Source: Eublepharis macularius (Eukaryota; Chordata; Lepidosauria; Squamata; Eublepharidae). Taken from it: DNA of 64,000 nt. Of the stretch, positions 33,121-44,285 are shown piece after piece (within the stretch, counting starts at the first letter, position 1; every line of letters starts with the position of its first letter). The notes under the pieces are model-generated. The model was not told where the DNA came from. It saw nothing but the letters and a program-made list of their open reading frames with translations, and made no database searches. Both the position numbers and the translations under genes were made by a program. The stretch covers positions 10,708,552-10,772,551 of the forward strand of contig NC_072790.1 of assembly GCF_028583425.1 (NCBI RefSeq). Reading direction: 5' to 3'.

Positions 33121-33852
33121 GGAACATGCTTTATCTCCTCTTTGGTTTGCGTGTGCCTCATTTTTTCCACCATCCTGTCACCTACCCTTGATTATTTCAT
33201 AATTAATACTGAACTTGGAGTCAAAGCACACTGTAAAATAACAATCAAAACATGTGGTTAGATCTAATTCATCCAACCTTGCTAGTTACAGCAAAATCAC
33301 ACATAGCACTACAGAATGCTTGGTAACTATGGCGGCCCAACTTTACACACCACCACTCACCATAAACCTCCCTTCACGATGTCAAAGCATGCACATGCAC
33401 AAAGCATGTGCATGCTGCCAAAGCATGCACATGCGCACAAAAATAGAGCACACTGCTGGCACAAGGTAAGATCCAGACCCCCTCCTTCTGGGAGGGTATA
33501 GGGACCTGGTAACACTAATTTAATGTGACCAGAGTGTTTGAGGCCTATGTGTGGGATCTTTTCTCTCAGCCAACGATTTCAAGCCAACCAGGGTTAGCAA
33601 AACAAAAATAAGCTTTATTTACAAGATCCTTCCTCTCAGCCAACGATTTCAAGCCAACCGGGGTTAGGAAAACAAAAGTAAGCTTTATTTACAAGATGGA
33701 ACATTGGAGTGAATGATTTTAAATTAATAAACAAATGGGAGTTAAACAGAGAATGTTTGAGAGTATCAGAACAGATGAGCAGTCAGCAACATGTCTGCTA
33801 CCTTCCCTCAGCAGCTCCACAACAGCCTCTTTTCCCCTCCAATGGATACTCA
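33121..33852. repeat. Unassigned; includes a 70-bp tandem duplication at 33563-33702
   Basis: ctctcagccaacgatttcaa gccaacc followed by gctttatttacaagat occurs at 33563 and again at 33633 (period 70, few differences). Each copy has an AATAAA on the minus strand. 33375-33440 has alternating gcatgcacatgc motifs, and 33490-33515 has ggagggtatagggacctggt, the end of the gggacctgg repeat family. Confidence 0.65.
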
Positions 33853-34086
33853 GGGCCAAACTACAAGTGACGAATGACACAGGTTGGACACTTGTCAGCT
33901 TCCCTCAAGTTTTGATGGGAAATGTAGGCAGCTTGGTGGAATGTTTGACAAGTGACAGTTGAAAAGTCCATTGGACAGCAATCGGACAGCCAAGCTGCAA
34001 GACCAGGTTGCCTACATTTCCCATCAAAATTTGAGGGAAGCTGACAAGTGTCCAACCTGTGTCAGGCGTCACTTGTAGCTTGGCCC
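33853..34086. mobile_element. Palindromic MITE (202-bp family, longer centre), TSD TCA
   Basis: 234 bp, same arms as the 202-bp family (tcaagttttgatgggaaatg against catttcccatcaaaatttga), but the centre holds an extra segment (ggtggaatgtttgacaagtg). Flanked by TCA at 33850-33852 and 34087-34089. Confidence 0.9.
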
Positions 34087-34089
34087 TCA

Positions 34090-34844
34090 CTCTCATTGGC
34101 CCAGTAGTCCACGCACTCCCATTGGCTGCCGCTCAGGAGAGGCAAAGCTGGAGCCAGCCCTATCTGTCACAGTAACCGATCAGGATCCCCTTCTCTTTTC
34201 ATGCTGTGGTAGGTTTTAAGGGTAGAAAGATATGGAAAAGAGTGGAATATTTAACCGGCTGTTATTTGCAGTTCTCCTTGGCTTCATTCCTCAAGCTTAA
34301 TACTATGTACTTGAAAAACACAATGAGGGTCATTCAGAAATAGTTTTAAGCTTTATTGAAAACAGAATAGTCTCAGTTGCTCAACTAAATCTGAGAGAAA
34401 TCCCAGAGAAGTCTACAAACAAGTACACAATACCATTGTTTGGGGGTTTCGATGTTTTAGCCAAGCCTGTAAGGGAGTAATTGCTGCCAGGTTTAGGTTG
34501 TGCAAATGTTGAGTCTCATAATGGCCGCTCATATTAGTGTTTTGGGCATATTTATATTTCTGTTTATGAACATCAGCAGCTTGTGTACTACAGGTGGGTG
34601 ATAAATTGAAAATGGAGGCACGGAATGTGCAAGAAAGTCAGTTTATGGCCACTGAGGAGAAGTACTGTCATAAAAACAGCTACTTCAGGAAGACCTGTGT
34701 CTCCATGAACTGATTAACTTGAAAGCACAATGCAGCTCTTGGTAGAAGAAGGTGGGTCTTTCCTCAAAGAGATGGTCAGAACAGACAGGAGTGCTGACTG
34801 CAGAACCAGGATCTAGGCACGCGGACTGCTTGGATGTGATTAGA
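34090..34844. other. No recognisable feature
   Basis: AT-rich sequence with taagctttattgaaaacag near 34350 (an AATAAA on the minus strand), possibly an old retroelement end. No gene signal. Confidence 0.35.
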
Positions 34845-35285
34845 GGTCCCAGGTGCTTGCCAGTGTTGGGCACACTCCCGGGGAATTGCCCCCTCGTCCG
34901 CCGATTGCTGGGCGTATCAGGAGCGTATGCACCATGCGCCCGCTCCCTACCAGCGCAGTGACATCACTTCCATAAGTGATGTCGCCATGCCGCCCGAGGG
35001 AGTGTTTCTGCGCTTCATTTGGGGCCGATTTGGGCCTCAAACCGGCAGAATCAGCTCCGTGCAAAGCTCAGAAGTGCTTGCACAGACGGTGCAACAACGT
35101 CGCTTATGGAAGTGACATTGCCATGCAGCTGCCGTGGTGATGTCACTTATGGAAGTGACATCATCACGTCGCCACTAGAGCGCGCACACGAAGCGCGTAT
35201 GCAAACAGTTGAACAGGCCCGGAAGAAGGTACGTGCCAAGTCCCGAACCTCCTGGCAGGAGGATGGAGGGATCTGGCAGCCTTAG
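34845..35285. mobile_element. Probable non-autonomous DNA element with gatgtcac palindromes
   Basis: Starts tagaggtcccaggtgcttgc and ends gagggatctggcagcctta, which could be mutated inverted ends. Flanks gatgtgat (34837-34844) and gacgtgtt (35286 on) are only partly alike. Inside are cacttccataagtgatgtcg near 34965 and gatgtcacttatggaagtga near 35141, related inverted motifs. The 35019-35285 frame lies wholly inside it. Confidence 0.5.
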
Positions 35286-36439
35286 ACGTGTTGGTGTCTT
35301 ACGCTCTTTACTTTCCTATAAATTGTGTCTGACACATGTAACAAAGGAGCCCATACAGGATTTGAGTGGGATTATGAAGCGGGTTTTATTCCCCCTGCAA
35401 ACTCAACTGCAGATCCGCTGCAGCAGTTTTTAAATATTCAAATATTAAGTTTGATTTTACGGGTTGATTCAAACAATTCAACGCATTGAAAAGTTCCCAC
35501 TGCTTAATATGATAAACACTCTGTAGAGGTTCGCTTCAAACCAGCTTTTTAGGTTTTGTGCCGTTAACACTTTTGTGAAAGAATTTTATGCTTTGGGCTC
35601 AGGTCAGGAAAGGCTGACGCTCAGTCCCCGGCCTTTCTCGGTGATCCTCCAGGCAGATTGCACAGTGTAAATCAATGCTATCAACAGGATGAGACATCTA
35701 ATAAGCAATGTGATAGGACTAGGATTATAGTATATAAAGGTAGCCTTCAATTACTGGGATGAAGGAAATGTACTTTGTACATGCCCTTGGGCAATCAAAT
35801 TGCAGAAGCAACAGCAGCAAACTGTTGTAGTAACTCATTCTTTCTCTGAAAGAAGAGAAGAGACAGCCTGTAAAAGGAATGAAGATTTTATCTAGAACAG
35901 ACACTCTGCCTACCAACTCGCCAACCCTGTTGACCATTCTACGTTGCCTTAATAATAGGCAGCATTCAGCACAAATGACAACATCGGTTATCTGCAGGGC
36001 AGTCCAAAAAGGCCCTTCTTGACTGTTTTTTTTTTTATCTTTCTCCCAGAGGAAGCTCTGACTGACCCCTATGGAAGGTCAACAACTTAATTATTGTACT
36101 CGAGACAAAGCTGCTCTGTGCACAGGAAATGAAAGCTAAGTAGGAGCACTTTGAAAAGAAAGACGTTTCCCTCTCTTGAAAGAAATGAAACTTGCACAAT
36201 CCAATATTCTTTTCATCCTGAGCAGACCTCCTGACTGGATGCTAACTGATGTGAACCACGCAAAGAAAGGGCGGGCAGGGTCTTCTTTCCTGCTTTTGGA
36301 ACATAAGAACAACAGCTCGGTCAAGCAGTTTGGGAGACGTCTGGTAATGGGCCAGGAGGGCTTAACTGGCTGAGCAATCCCTCCGAGTGCAAAACTAATT
36401 AAGAGGCCAAACAAGCATTCTTGTGAGCCACCCCCTACT
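35286..36439. other. No recognisable feature
   Basis: Moderately AT-rich, no repeats I can name, and no splice-bounded conserved frame. Confidence 0.35.
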
Positions 36440-36685
36440 TGAAGGGGGGCAGTGTTTTCTGTTTATTTACTGCATTTAGACTTCACTTCTCTCCCCAGTG
36501 GGAACCCAGAGTAGCTTATGTCCTTCTTCTTCCCTCCATTTTATCCCTGCAATACCTCTGTGAGGTAGGTGAGGCTGAGAATGTGCGACTAGTCCAAGGT
36601 CAGCCAACAAGCTTCCATAGAAGAGTGGAGATTCGAACCCTGATCCTGTTCTAACCTAACCACTACACCACAGTGGCTCTCCACA
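36440..36685 (+). mobile_element. tRNA-derived SINE, nearly complete
   Basis: Read on the plus strand: ttatttactgcatttagact (tail region), cattttatccctgcaatacc, tctgtgaggtaggtgaggct, agtccaaggtcagccaacaa, gagattcgaaccctgatcct and aaccactacaccacagtggc. The gattcgaaccctg box and accactacacca look like the complement of tRNA B and A boxes, so the SINE transcript runs on the minus strand. The plus-strand label reflects the reading given here. Confidence 0.8.
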
Positions 36686-36689
36686 AATC

Positions 36690-37314
36690 GTGATGGCCCA
36701 AGTTGTGGAAAAGCCACATTTCCCCCTCATCATCCTTTAATGCCAGTAGCCACAGGCACATGCCCAAGTGGAGGGACACCCCGAACATGCTCCCAGCCTT
36801 TCTGGCAAGGAGGAAAGCTGGGAACATCGTTATTGCTGCTGTATGAAGTCCAGGCATAACTCCTTTTCCTCCTTTGTTGCAGGTAACAGAATTTAGACGT
36901 AACAGAATTTATTTCGGTATATAACCAGCACAAGTCTCTGTATTAAACCCAGAGGAACAATATAAATAAACAAAAATACACTAAAATCCAGACTATAAAA
37001 ATACAATAATTCCTATCAACAGTATTTACGTTAAAATTCCCCACCTTCTCTAGGACAATTACAGTCAAAGGGCAGGAACTACTTGCTCTCTTGAGTCCGT
37101 AACCTCCCAACTGCATTAGGCTTTATCTTTGCGAATTTTGTGGGCTAGAGCTAGAAATTTGTTGTAGGTAGTTAAACCTTGGAATGGCCAGAGGTGTGAG
37201 ACTTTTGCACTTTGTTTAATTAAATAATTCCATATTTCTGAATAATGTTTCCTTTTTTCTTTTGCGCTCTCTGCTGGTTTTCACAGGGACACAAAAGAAG
37301 GCCTGATGGAGAAC
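36690..37314. other. No recognisable feature
   Basis: AT-rich; aacagaatttagacgtaaca near 36886 is followed by a partly repeated aacagaatttatttcgg. No gene. Confidence 0.35.
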
Positions 37315-37317
37315 TTA

Positions 37318-37601
37318 GGGCCAAGCTAGAAGTGACGAATGACACTTGAACGGCAAGTGAACAGGGAGGAATACACGTGAGTCTGTTCACTTGTAGCTTG
37401 GCTCTGAGAGCCAAACTACAAGTGATGCCTGACACAGGTTGGACACTTGTCTGCTTCCCTCAAGTTTTGATGGGAAATGTAGGCGTCCTGGTTTTACAGC
37501 TTGGCTCTCCATTACAGCTGCAAGACCAGGATGCCTAAATTTCCCATCAAAACTTGAGGGAAGCTGACAAGTGTCCAACCTGTGTCAGGCGTCACTTATA
37601 G
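37318..37601. mobile_element. Two palindromic MITEs abutting at a TGA
   Basis: 37318-37404 begins gggccaagctagaagtgacg (after TTA, 37315-37317) and ends cacttgtagcttggctc: the left arm of the 7322-type joined to the right end of the 202-bp type. Then TGA (37405-37407), then a 202-bp-type copy from 37408 (gagccaaactacaagtgatg) whose right end is damaged (ttatagcgagaatct). This looks like a tandem or chimeric insertion. Confidence 0.8.
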
Positions 37602-38149
37602 CGAGAATCTGTTTTAAGAGGATGCTAACTTTCCGAGGTGCGTCTGGTGTTCACATTAGAAAGAATAGTAATGACGCAAGCCTGTGTTGCCCACTTTAGA
37701 ATTACTAGATGCTCACCACAACAAAGGGGCATGGGTATTAAGATACATATTTGGAATTGCAGAATTTTAAGAATGCTTAGCCAGGAATTGAAATGGATAA
37801 TTCCAGAATGACAGTGATACAAGAGCTAAGATCCATATGGATGGACTTTATGCACCTGAGCATTATTATAATGTGGCTTGCTTCAGTGGAAGATTTTCAT
37901 AGACTTTTTTTTTAAAACCAACGCTCTCTGATGCTGTTTTCCGGGGAAGGGGGGGGGTTCCCTCTGTCCCTCAGGAGCAGAGCTTCAGAGGGTGACTCGG
38001 GCTGCAGCATAAGGTGAGGAACTCACGCTCTATGTATGAAAATCCATCCATGGAAATGCTCAGGGAATCAAAGCCCCTATTTGCAGCCAGTTGATTGTTT
38101 AGACAGAACACATTGACTAGATTCGAGGACATGGAATACATATGAACAC
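37602..38149. other. No recognisable feature
   Basis: Unassigned, AT-rich. G run near 37950. Confidence 0.35.
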
Positions 38150-38362
38150 ACATGAATCGGCCTTATACCGAACCAGACCCGTGGACCGTCAAGTTCCATA
38201 TTGTCTACTCAGACTGGCAGCTGCTCTCCAGGGCCTTGGGTTGAGGTCTTTCGCATCATCTTCCACACCTGCTCCTTAACTGGAGATGTAAGGGATTGAA
38301 CCTGGGTCCCTCCGCATGCTGGGCAGATGCTTTGCTACTGAGCCACAGTAGCAGGGGATAGT
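38150..38362 (-). mobile_element. tRNA-derived SINE, minus strand
   Basis: Minus-strand head: ctgagccac (A box complement near 38338), gggattgaacctgggtccct (B box complement) and cttaactggagatgtaa. Preceding it are tcagactggcagctgctctc and ccttataccgaaccagaccc, the body of the same SINE family as at 62665-62860 and 58600-58745. Confidence 0.8.
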
Positions 38363-38495
38363 CTGGAACCCCCTCCTCCATCAGACGGAAAGGTATTTGA
38401 ACTGACTGTCAGTAACTACTTTGTTCATAGCCACATCATAGCAATGAAGGCCTTTACTATCTGGAGAATTAGATGAAGCCACAACCTTGGTCTGA

Positions 38496-38670
38496 GAGCC
38501 AAGCTACAAGTGACGCCTGACACAGTTTTGATGGGAAATGTAGGCGTCCTGGTTTTGCAGCTTGGCTCTCCATTACAGCTGCAAGACCAGGACGCCTGCA
38601 TTTCCCATCAAAACTTGAGGGAAGCTGACAAGTGTCCAACCTGTGTCAGGCGTCACTTGTAGCTTGGCTC
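38496..38670. mobile_element. Palindromic MITE (202-bp family, 27-bp deletion), TSD TGA
   Basis: Flanked by TGA at 38493-38495 and 38671-38673. The left arm lacks the segment ggttggacacttgtcagctt that the right arm keeps, so the deletion occurred after the palindrome formed. Confidence 0.9.
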
Positions 38671-38673
38671 TGA

Positions 38674-39039
38674 GTGCTGAGAAAGATTAGGGTGGGAGGA
38701 TTTGTCCTGGTTTTACATCTAAACTGGAGAGATGTTTTTTGGGAGCATCCATAGAATATAGTCCCTTAATTATCCAATTTCAAGATCCTCCTCTTTCCCA
38801 GGCCTGGTTTGATACGAACTTTCTGGAAAGACTGCAGACAGAGTGTGTTTGCACATAATGTGGACAGAAGGGTGTGCATTTATTAAGGTCCCACTCCACA
38901 TTGGTATTGGTGCCATTTTTCTTGCATCATACCCCTGTGGCTGCCACTCCCCCACACCACTGGGGGGCCTTTAAAAAGCCAGTAATTGGTAGATTGCTAT
39001 AGCATTATAACGACAATATACCATCATGCGCTGCTAGTT
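38674..39039. other. No recognisable feature
   Basis: Unassigned single-copy-looking sequence. Confidence 0.3.
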
Positions 39040-39044
39040 TTGAT

Positions 39045-39195
39045 TAACTGCAAGAGGCCATTTCCTGCCTCTGCAGAGCAACCTGGTCTTCGTTGGAAGT
39101 CTCCCATCCAATTACTAACCAAGGCTGGCCCTGTTTAGCTTCTGAGGTCTGATGAGATCTGGCTTGCCTGGGCTATCCAGGTCAGGGTTATCCTT
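39045..39195 (-). mobile_element. 5S rRNA-derived SINE, minus strand
   Basis: On the minus strand: gatctcatcagacctcagaa, gctaaacagggccagccttg and gttagtaattggatgggaga, matching successive parts of 5S rRNA (GATCTCGTCTGATCTCGGAA, GCTAAGCAGGGTCGGGCCTG, GTTAGTACTTGGATGGGAGA). The SINE body gaagaccaggttgctctgca follows. The 3' tail is truncated. Confidence 0.9.
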
Positions 39196-40083
39196 TAGTC
39201 AGAATTTCTGAAAAGCAGGTCATTAGATATTGCAGTCATATTACAGCAATGAAGGCCTTCAGGACATCTATGCACATTCACAGACATTAAATTGTATTAT
39301 TCCAAATAATATATGAGAGTATTTTATATTAATTGAGACAATCAAACTTTCTGGAACATGCACTTTTCTCAGGACTGATCTTTTTAATTTCTAATCTCTC
39401 ATTAAACAGAAATTTGATTACAGTTTCTTTCTGATTTGGGGATATTTCAGATTTCTTATCTTTGCAAAATCAGTTTTGGTTTTTCTCTTGTATGAATCAA
39501 ACTGGAGAGTTTTGTTCCTCAATTTCCTTGTGTTGAATTTTTCCTGTTAAAATTTACACTTTACTTTGTCATTTCAGTGTGGTTTTTTATACTGAACAAC
39601 CAGTAATGAAAATAGGTAGAATGGAAAGCCTCATAAAGACAACATACATCCAAAGCCAAACAAGGCATGTTGGTAATATTGATCCTATACTTAAATTGTG
39701 GACTTTACTTTAATATGTTTATTGCATTTTACCAGAACTCATTAAGAGATTTGCAAACACACCTCCATATGAAAAAACCTTTTAATGCTACCTGAATTGT
39801 TAACTTTGCCATTAATAATAGTCAACAAAAGATTTTTTTAAATGTTGCTTTTTTTGCTTAATATTTGTATTTAAATCTGACCATCATGTCCCTGCTGTCC
39901 AAAAATTATGCATATGCTTAATAATCTGTTTGTCTGGAATCTATAAAGGAACAGGTCTTCATGTTTTTGTAATCTGTGGACTTATGAGGTAGGTGACTGA
40001 AAGATCTTGAAATCAAGTATTAGTGGTAGTTCCCACCACTCTTGCTGTTAAGTAAGTTGATTGGAAGACCTTGGATGACAGCC
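39196..40083. other. AT-rich, no recognisable feature
   Basis: Strongly AT-rich with many T runs; no frames over 60 codons and no named repeat. Confidence 0.4.
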
Positions 40084-40086
40084 TAA

Positions 40087-40288
40087 GAGCCAAGCTACAA
40101 GTGACGCCTGACACAGGTTGGACACTTGTCAGCTTCCCTCAAGTTTTGATGGGAAATGTAGGCATCCTGGTTTTACAGCTTGGCTCTCCATTACAGCTGC
40201 AAGATCAGGATGCCTACATTTCCCATCAAATCTTGAGGGAAGCTGACAAGTGTCCGACCCGTGTCAGGCATCACTTGTAGCTTGGCTC
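40087..40288. mobile_element. 202-bp palindromic MITE, TSD TAA
   Basis: gagccaagctacaagtgacg mirrored by tcacttgtagcttggctc. Flanked by TAA at 40084-40086 and 40289-40291. A full copy of the family. Confidence 0.93.
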
Positions 40289-40579
40289 TAACTCATCCAT
40301 CTATGGAATGCAGGGTCCAACCACATCCAGTTTTGTAATGTGGCAGGTAGGATGTCTTCACACTGGCTGCTTAATAATACAAAAAAGCTTGGCTCAGTTG
40401 AAGGTTCTGTCGAAGATGGCACCAGAATGAAATTATAATCAAGGCATGAGAACAGTTTTACATTTCAGGCACCCAACATGCAAATGACATAGACCAACAT
40501 CATTTAAGACTCTAAAATACACTGAAGGTCCAAAAAGTTTGTTGTAAAACCACAAGTGCAACTGCAGGTTGCAAATCTG

Positions 40580-40690
40580 CATTATGTTTATTTATTTGAT
40601 TCAATTTATATTCCGCTTGCCCCGCAAGTGGGCTCCGAGTGGATCACAAGAATAAAATCAACATGGTTCGTCTCTCCACCAGTGTGAAAG
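40580..40690 (-). mobile_element. LINE/SINE 3' tail, minus strand
   Basis: tgtttatttatttgattcaa followed by tttatattccgcttgccccg and gtgggctccgagtggatcac; the complement reads as the gcggaatataaattgaatca-type 3' tail shared by LINEs and SINEs here. Confidence 0.65.
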
Positions 40691-40928
40691 GTTTAGAAAT
40701 CCATTCTTAACCAGAAGTATAATGAAAGCATGTTAATGAAGCAAGAAAAGCAATCTCTATGGTCACATCTGTGAGACTGAGAAAGTTGCTTAATGGCAAC
40801 CCCCCCCCCCTTTAGATACATCTGTATCAATGCAGATTCGGTTTGAGTCACCTTTTGTACCTGATGAGATTTCCCCACCACCTAATCCCAGATGTATTTC
40901 CTCTGATGTTGAGAAGCAACCCTATTCA

Positions 40929-41260
40929 CAGGGCTTTTTTTCTGGGAAAAGAGGTGGTGGAGCTCAGTGGTGGAACTCAGGACTGCACAATGACGTCACT
41001 TTGGGTCAGCTGGAACAAGAGGGGGGGGAGTTTTTAAAAGTTTAAATCGCCCTCAGCAAAAATGGTCACATGGCCAGTGGCCCCGTCCCCTGATCTCCAG
41101 ACAGAGGGGAGTTTAGATCACCTTCTGCCCTGCACGGCGCGGAGGGCAATCTCAACTCCCCTCTGTCTGGAGATCAGGGGGCGGGGCCACCAGCCATGTG
41201 ACCATTTTCAAGAGGTGCCGGAACTCCGTTCCACTGCGTTCCAGCTGAAAAAAAGCCCTG
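40929..41260. mobile_element. CAGGG-type hAT MITE, TSD CCTATTCA
   Basis: 332 bp, starts cagggctttttttctgggaa, ends gctgaaaaaaagccctg. Perfect 8-bp duplication cctattca at 40921-40928 and 41261-41268. It has an extra left segment (gactgcacaatgacgtcact) shared, inverted, with the 50493 copy. Confidence 0.93.
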
Positions 41261-41268
41261 CCTATTCA

Positions 41269-42076
41269 TATTTGCAAGGGGTTTAGTCTAGTACGATTTA
41301 TTTCTGAGTAAGACCGGAAAAATGTATGGCCTATACAATAGGCCAATGGGTATGGCCTATTGAGAGTAGCCCAGGATTTGGGGCTGCCATGACAGTTACG
41401 GAGGTGTTGCAGGCACTCTGGTCCCTCGGCAGACAAACAGGGCAGATGCTTGATTTGGCTGTCTCTGGGCCATGGAAGCTTTCACTCTGTTGTTGTTATA
41501 GACTGACCACAGAGGTTTCGAGTGTCCACAGCAGTGGGGCTGGTTAGGATACCCTGCCTCAGGAGACTGACGGCTCTGGACATCTATCTGGGATTTTCTG
41601 GTCAAGGAAACTGGCACTCCTGATGGAAGTCGTGGTTGATTTGTGCGATGTGTAGATGTGGCTGGAACCGTTGCTCCTCAGGTCCTGCTCCCTTTCCACA
41701 GAGCCCAGAATACCCCTTGGTTCTCCAAGGAGACTGGGGAAATGGAACGGCTGGGCAGGCAGAGCACAAGCAGAGGAAAACTTGACGTGGAGACAACCAA
41801 GCAGGGGTTATAGTGAGGCCTGCCATTGGCCCCTGTCAGCCCTCCGCTTCCCCTGCCCGCACTCCATGGGGTGAGGGTGGGAAGAAACTGGAACGGGTAA
41901 ATGTCACTTCTGGGAGCAAAACTGAAAGCGATATATCGAGATGCTGTAGGATTCACTTGAAACGCTATGGTAAAACCCTGGAGTGACATGGTAACTTTTA
42001 TTTCCAACAGAAACGGATGTTGCAGTTGATGGGCAGTGTTTCAGTAAACCCTGTCATGCCTGCCCGCAGTCTCACA
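41269..42076. other. No recognisable feature
   Basis: Moderate GC, overlapping short frames on both strands (41396-41617, 41656-41874, 41678-42007) without family resemblance. Confidence 0.35.
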
Positions 42077-42257
42077 GGGACAAGCTCGAAGTGACGAATG
42101 ACCCTTGAATGGCAAGTGAACAGACTCACGTGTATTCCTTCCGGTTCACTTGCACTCCACTTGATCACGTGATTGAGTGGAGTGCAAGTGGAGCGCAAGT
42201 GAACAGGGAGGAATACCATTGCCATTCAAGTGTCATTCGTCACTTCGAGCTTGGCCC
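42077..42257. mobile_element. Palindromic MITE, 7322-type, full length
   Basis: gggacaagctcgaagtgacg mirrored by cgtcacttcgagcttggccc, with internal arms around ccacttgatcacgtgattga. The right flank is TCA (42258-42260) and the left flank ACA. It shows what the right end of the 7322 copy should look like. Confidence 0.85.
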
Positions 42258-42331
42258 TCAGGAGATGCCAGCTGAGGGTTAGCAGCCCTGGTTAGAACGA
42301 TGATGCCCTCTCTCTTCTCCACTGCCAACAC

Positions 42332-42440
42332 CTGTGACTTGTAGATCATGAATGCGCTTTGGCATTCATTAGCAGAAAGGTCATTCAGATCTGGCAGGCC
42401 TTGACAAGACCCTTCATACGCAGACATGTAAGTTACAAAC
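42332..42440 (-). other. Possible unassigned exon, 109 bp
   Basis: On the minus strand a tttctgtccag acceptor precedes 42440 and a gtgttg donor follows 42332. The open frame between reads FVTYMSAYEGSCQGLP then DLNDLSANECQSAFMIYKSQ (36 codons plus one leading base). The composition looks protein-like, but I do not recognise the family and the donor is weak. It lies downstream of the SPTLC3 stop on the same strand. It may be a chance frame. Confidence 0.2.
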
Positions 42441-42479
42441 CTGGACAGAAAACAGTCAAATTCAAAAACATAACAAAAC

Positions 42480-44285
42480 AAAAAAAATTATTTAATCTTC
42501 ATACAGTAGTTTAACTATAATGCACAAACATGGCTCTTTTTGACCCTCCTTTAGTGTTCCTCAAGTTCATGTGCCAAAGTGAACAATCATACAACACCCC
42601 TCCAATACACTTTTATAGCAGACATCTAATATTCTGGAATGGGTTGTGGTCCATTCTTAACATTATAGCAGCATTGAATTTTATTAACTTGAACAACAAC
42701 AAAAAAGGGACCTCAGAACTAACCAGCTTTGCTTTATCCTCAAAGCTGCTTTAACAAGCAGGGGAGAGATATACTGTAATTGCTATTCCACAGTTTAATG
42801 GTTCTGTTCTTAAATCTAATTTTGCACCTGTGGGTTAACTGGATGCTGCATCTTTTTAAGAACATGAAAGAGGAGTACATCTGTGCAACAGAAAGCTAAC
42901 CATCTCCCGGTCGGACTTGTTGACAGTGCCACTAGATACTGTAGAATGGGTTGTTGCTCCCTTATTGCTACAGAAATGACCAGTTATTTAAAACAAGACA
43001 AAAACAGTCACACAGACAACAAAAGATCTTAACTGCTGAGATTGGCTTTACATAGATCCGCTTTGAGGCTATCCCCCGTGCCCCGTTAGTTGTCTCCCAG
43101 TTGGTTTGGCGCAATGGCAAGGGAACCAGTCACAAATTCTCGTTGCCTGACATGCCCTTTTCAGATAGATCATGCACTAAAAACTAGTCATAGCTGAAAC
43201 ACTTAGAAAGTCTGCCATTAAATGTATAGCTATATTAATTTAATAGCAAAACAAGAACCTTAACTCTGTTAAGTACCCCTCACAGAAAATACCGATATAA
43301 AAAAGAACCAGAGACTCTTCAATTCAACAGGTGGTGAAGCCACAAAACAGCAAGCTCCCTGAGCATTATATTCTGTGAAACTAACAGCCAAAATGTTCTT
43401 TACTCACAACTGTTTGTCAAACTCGGAAGTAGTTCAAGAACAGAAACAAGTTCACACATGTGAATTCTAGTTTGTGCACTATAAAGATGTGTGACGCCAA
43501 CAGGAAAGTTAAACAATTATTCCAATTTCAGGTGAAAACCCTATAAATCTGCTTTAAAGGGCAAACATATTAATAAAAAAGAATTTCAATTTTTATTTGT
43601 AAGAATTCAATGCAGTAACTGTAAGAATCAAAACAGCATTTTGTGGCTTACTCTTTCTTGTCAAATTGAAGGCAGAGTTAAACTTTTTACCATCTGGCAA
43701 AGCAAAGCTCTAGCTCCCCCGCCCTATCCCCTGGAAACAGTTAATGTTAAGTTGGGTCCCGAAAGACCATTCTCCCACATTCGCACACACTGGTCAAGAG
43801 GGGTCTACTTGGCCATTCCTTCTGCCAAAACCCATGCACGCGGCAAAGGAGCAATGGCCCCCCCTCCATAGATGAATGCCAATTCAGCAAATGACACTTT
43901 TCTTCAATACTCTAGGAGGCAAGTAATTCTTTTTAAAAAATTATTGTAACCATCATTAACAACTATCCAAAACCTGCCCATAAAAAGGCACACAAAGACA
44001 CACACGGCTGCACAGTAGCAGCTGACTGAACAGAACAAAGTCTTTTTACTTCAAAAATAATAATATTAATATTAATAATAATAATAATAAAACATGTATT
44101 TCTTGGCAGGGATAAACCTGTGGCAATATTCCAGTCTCTTGCACACAGGATATGATCCAGTAATACACATATAGTGCTTCTCTTGAGTGAATTAACTGAG
44201 AAGCAAAAACTGTCTTTAGAAAAGAAGAAATGCCTTCTTATTGTTTATTTCCCCTGGTAATATGTTTTCTTCATGGGCGGGAAGC
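42480..44285 (-). other. SPTLC3: Probable SPTLC3 3' UTR region
   Basis: About 1.8 kb downstream of the stop codon with no recognisable transposon, AT-rich like vertebrate 3' UTRs. Minus-strand AATAAA signals lie at 44249-44244 (only ~37 nt after the stop) and 43597-43592 (~690 nt after), with ATTAAA near 42496-42491. The true cleavage site cannot be chosen from sequence alone. Confidence 0.4.

Noticed and set aside
1..42000. ISM1, the neighbour of SPTLC3 in mammals, expected on the same side
   Set aside because: No thrombospondin-type or AMOP-like residues were seen in any frame; it may lie beyond the window or synteny may differ.
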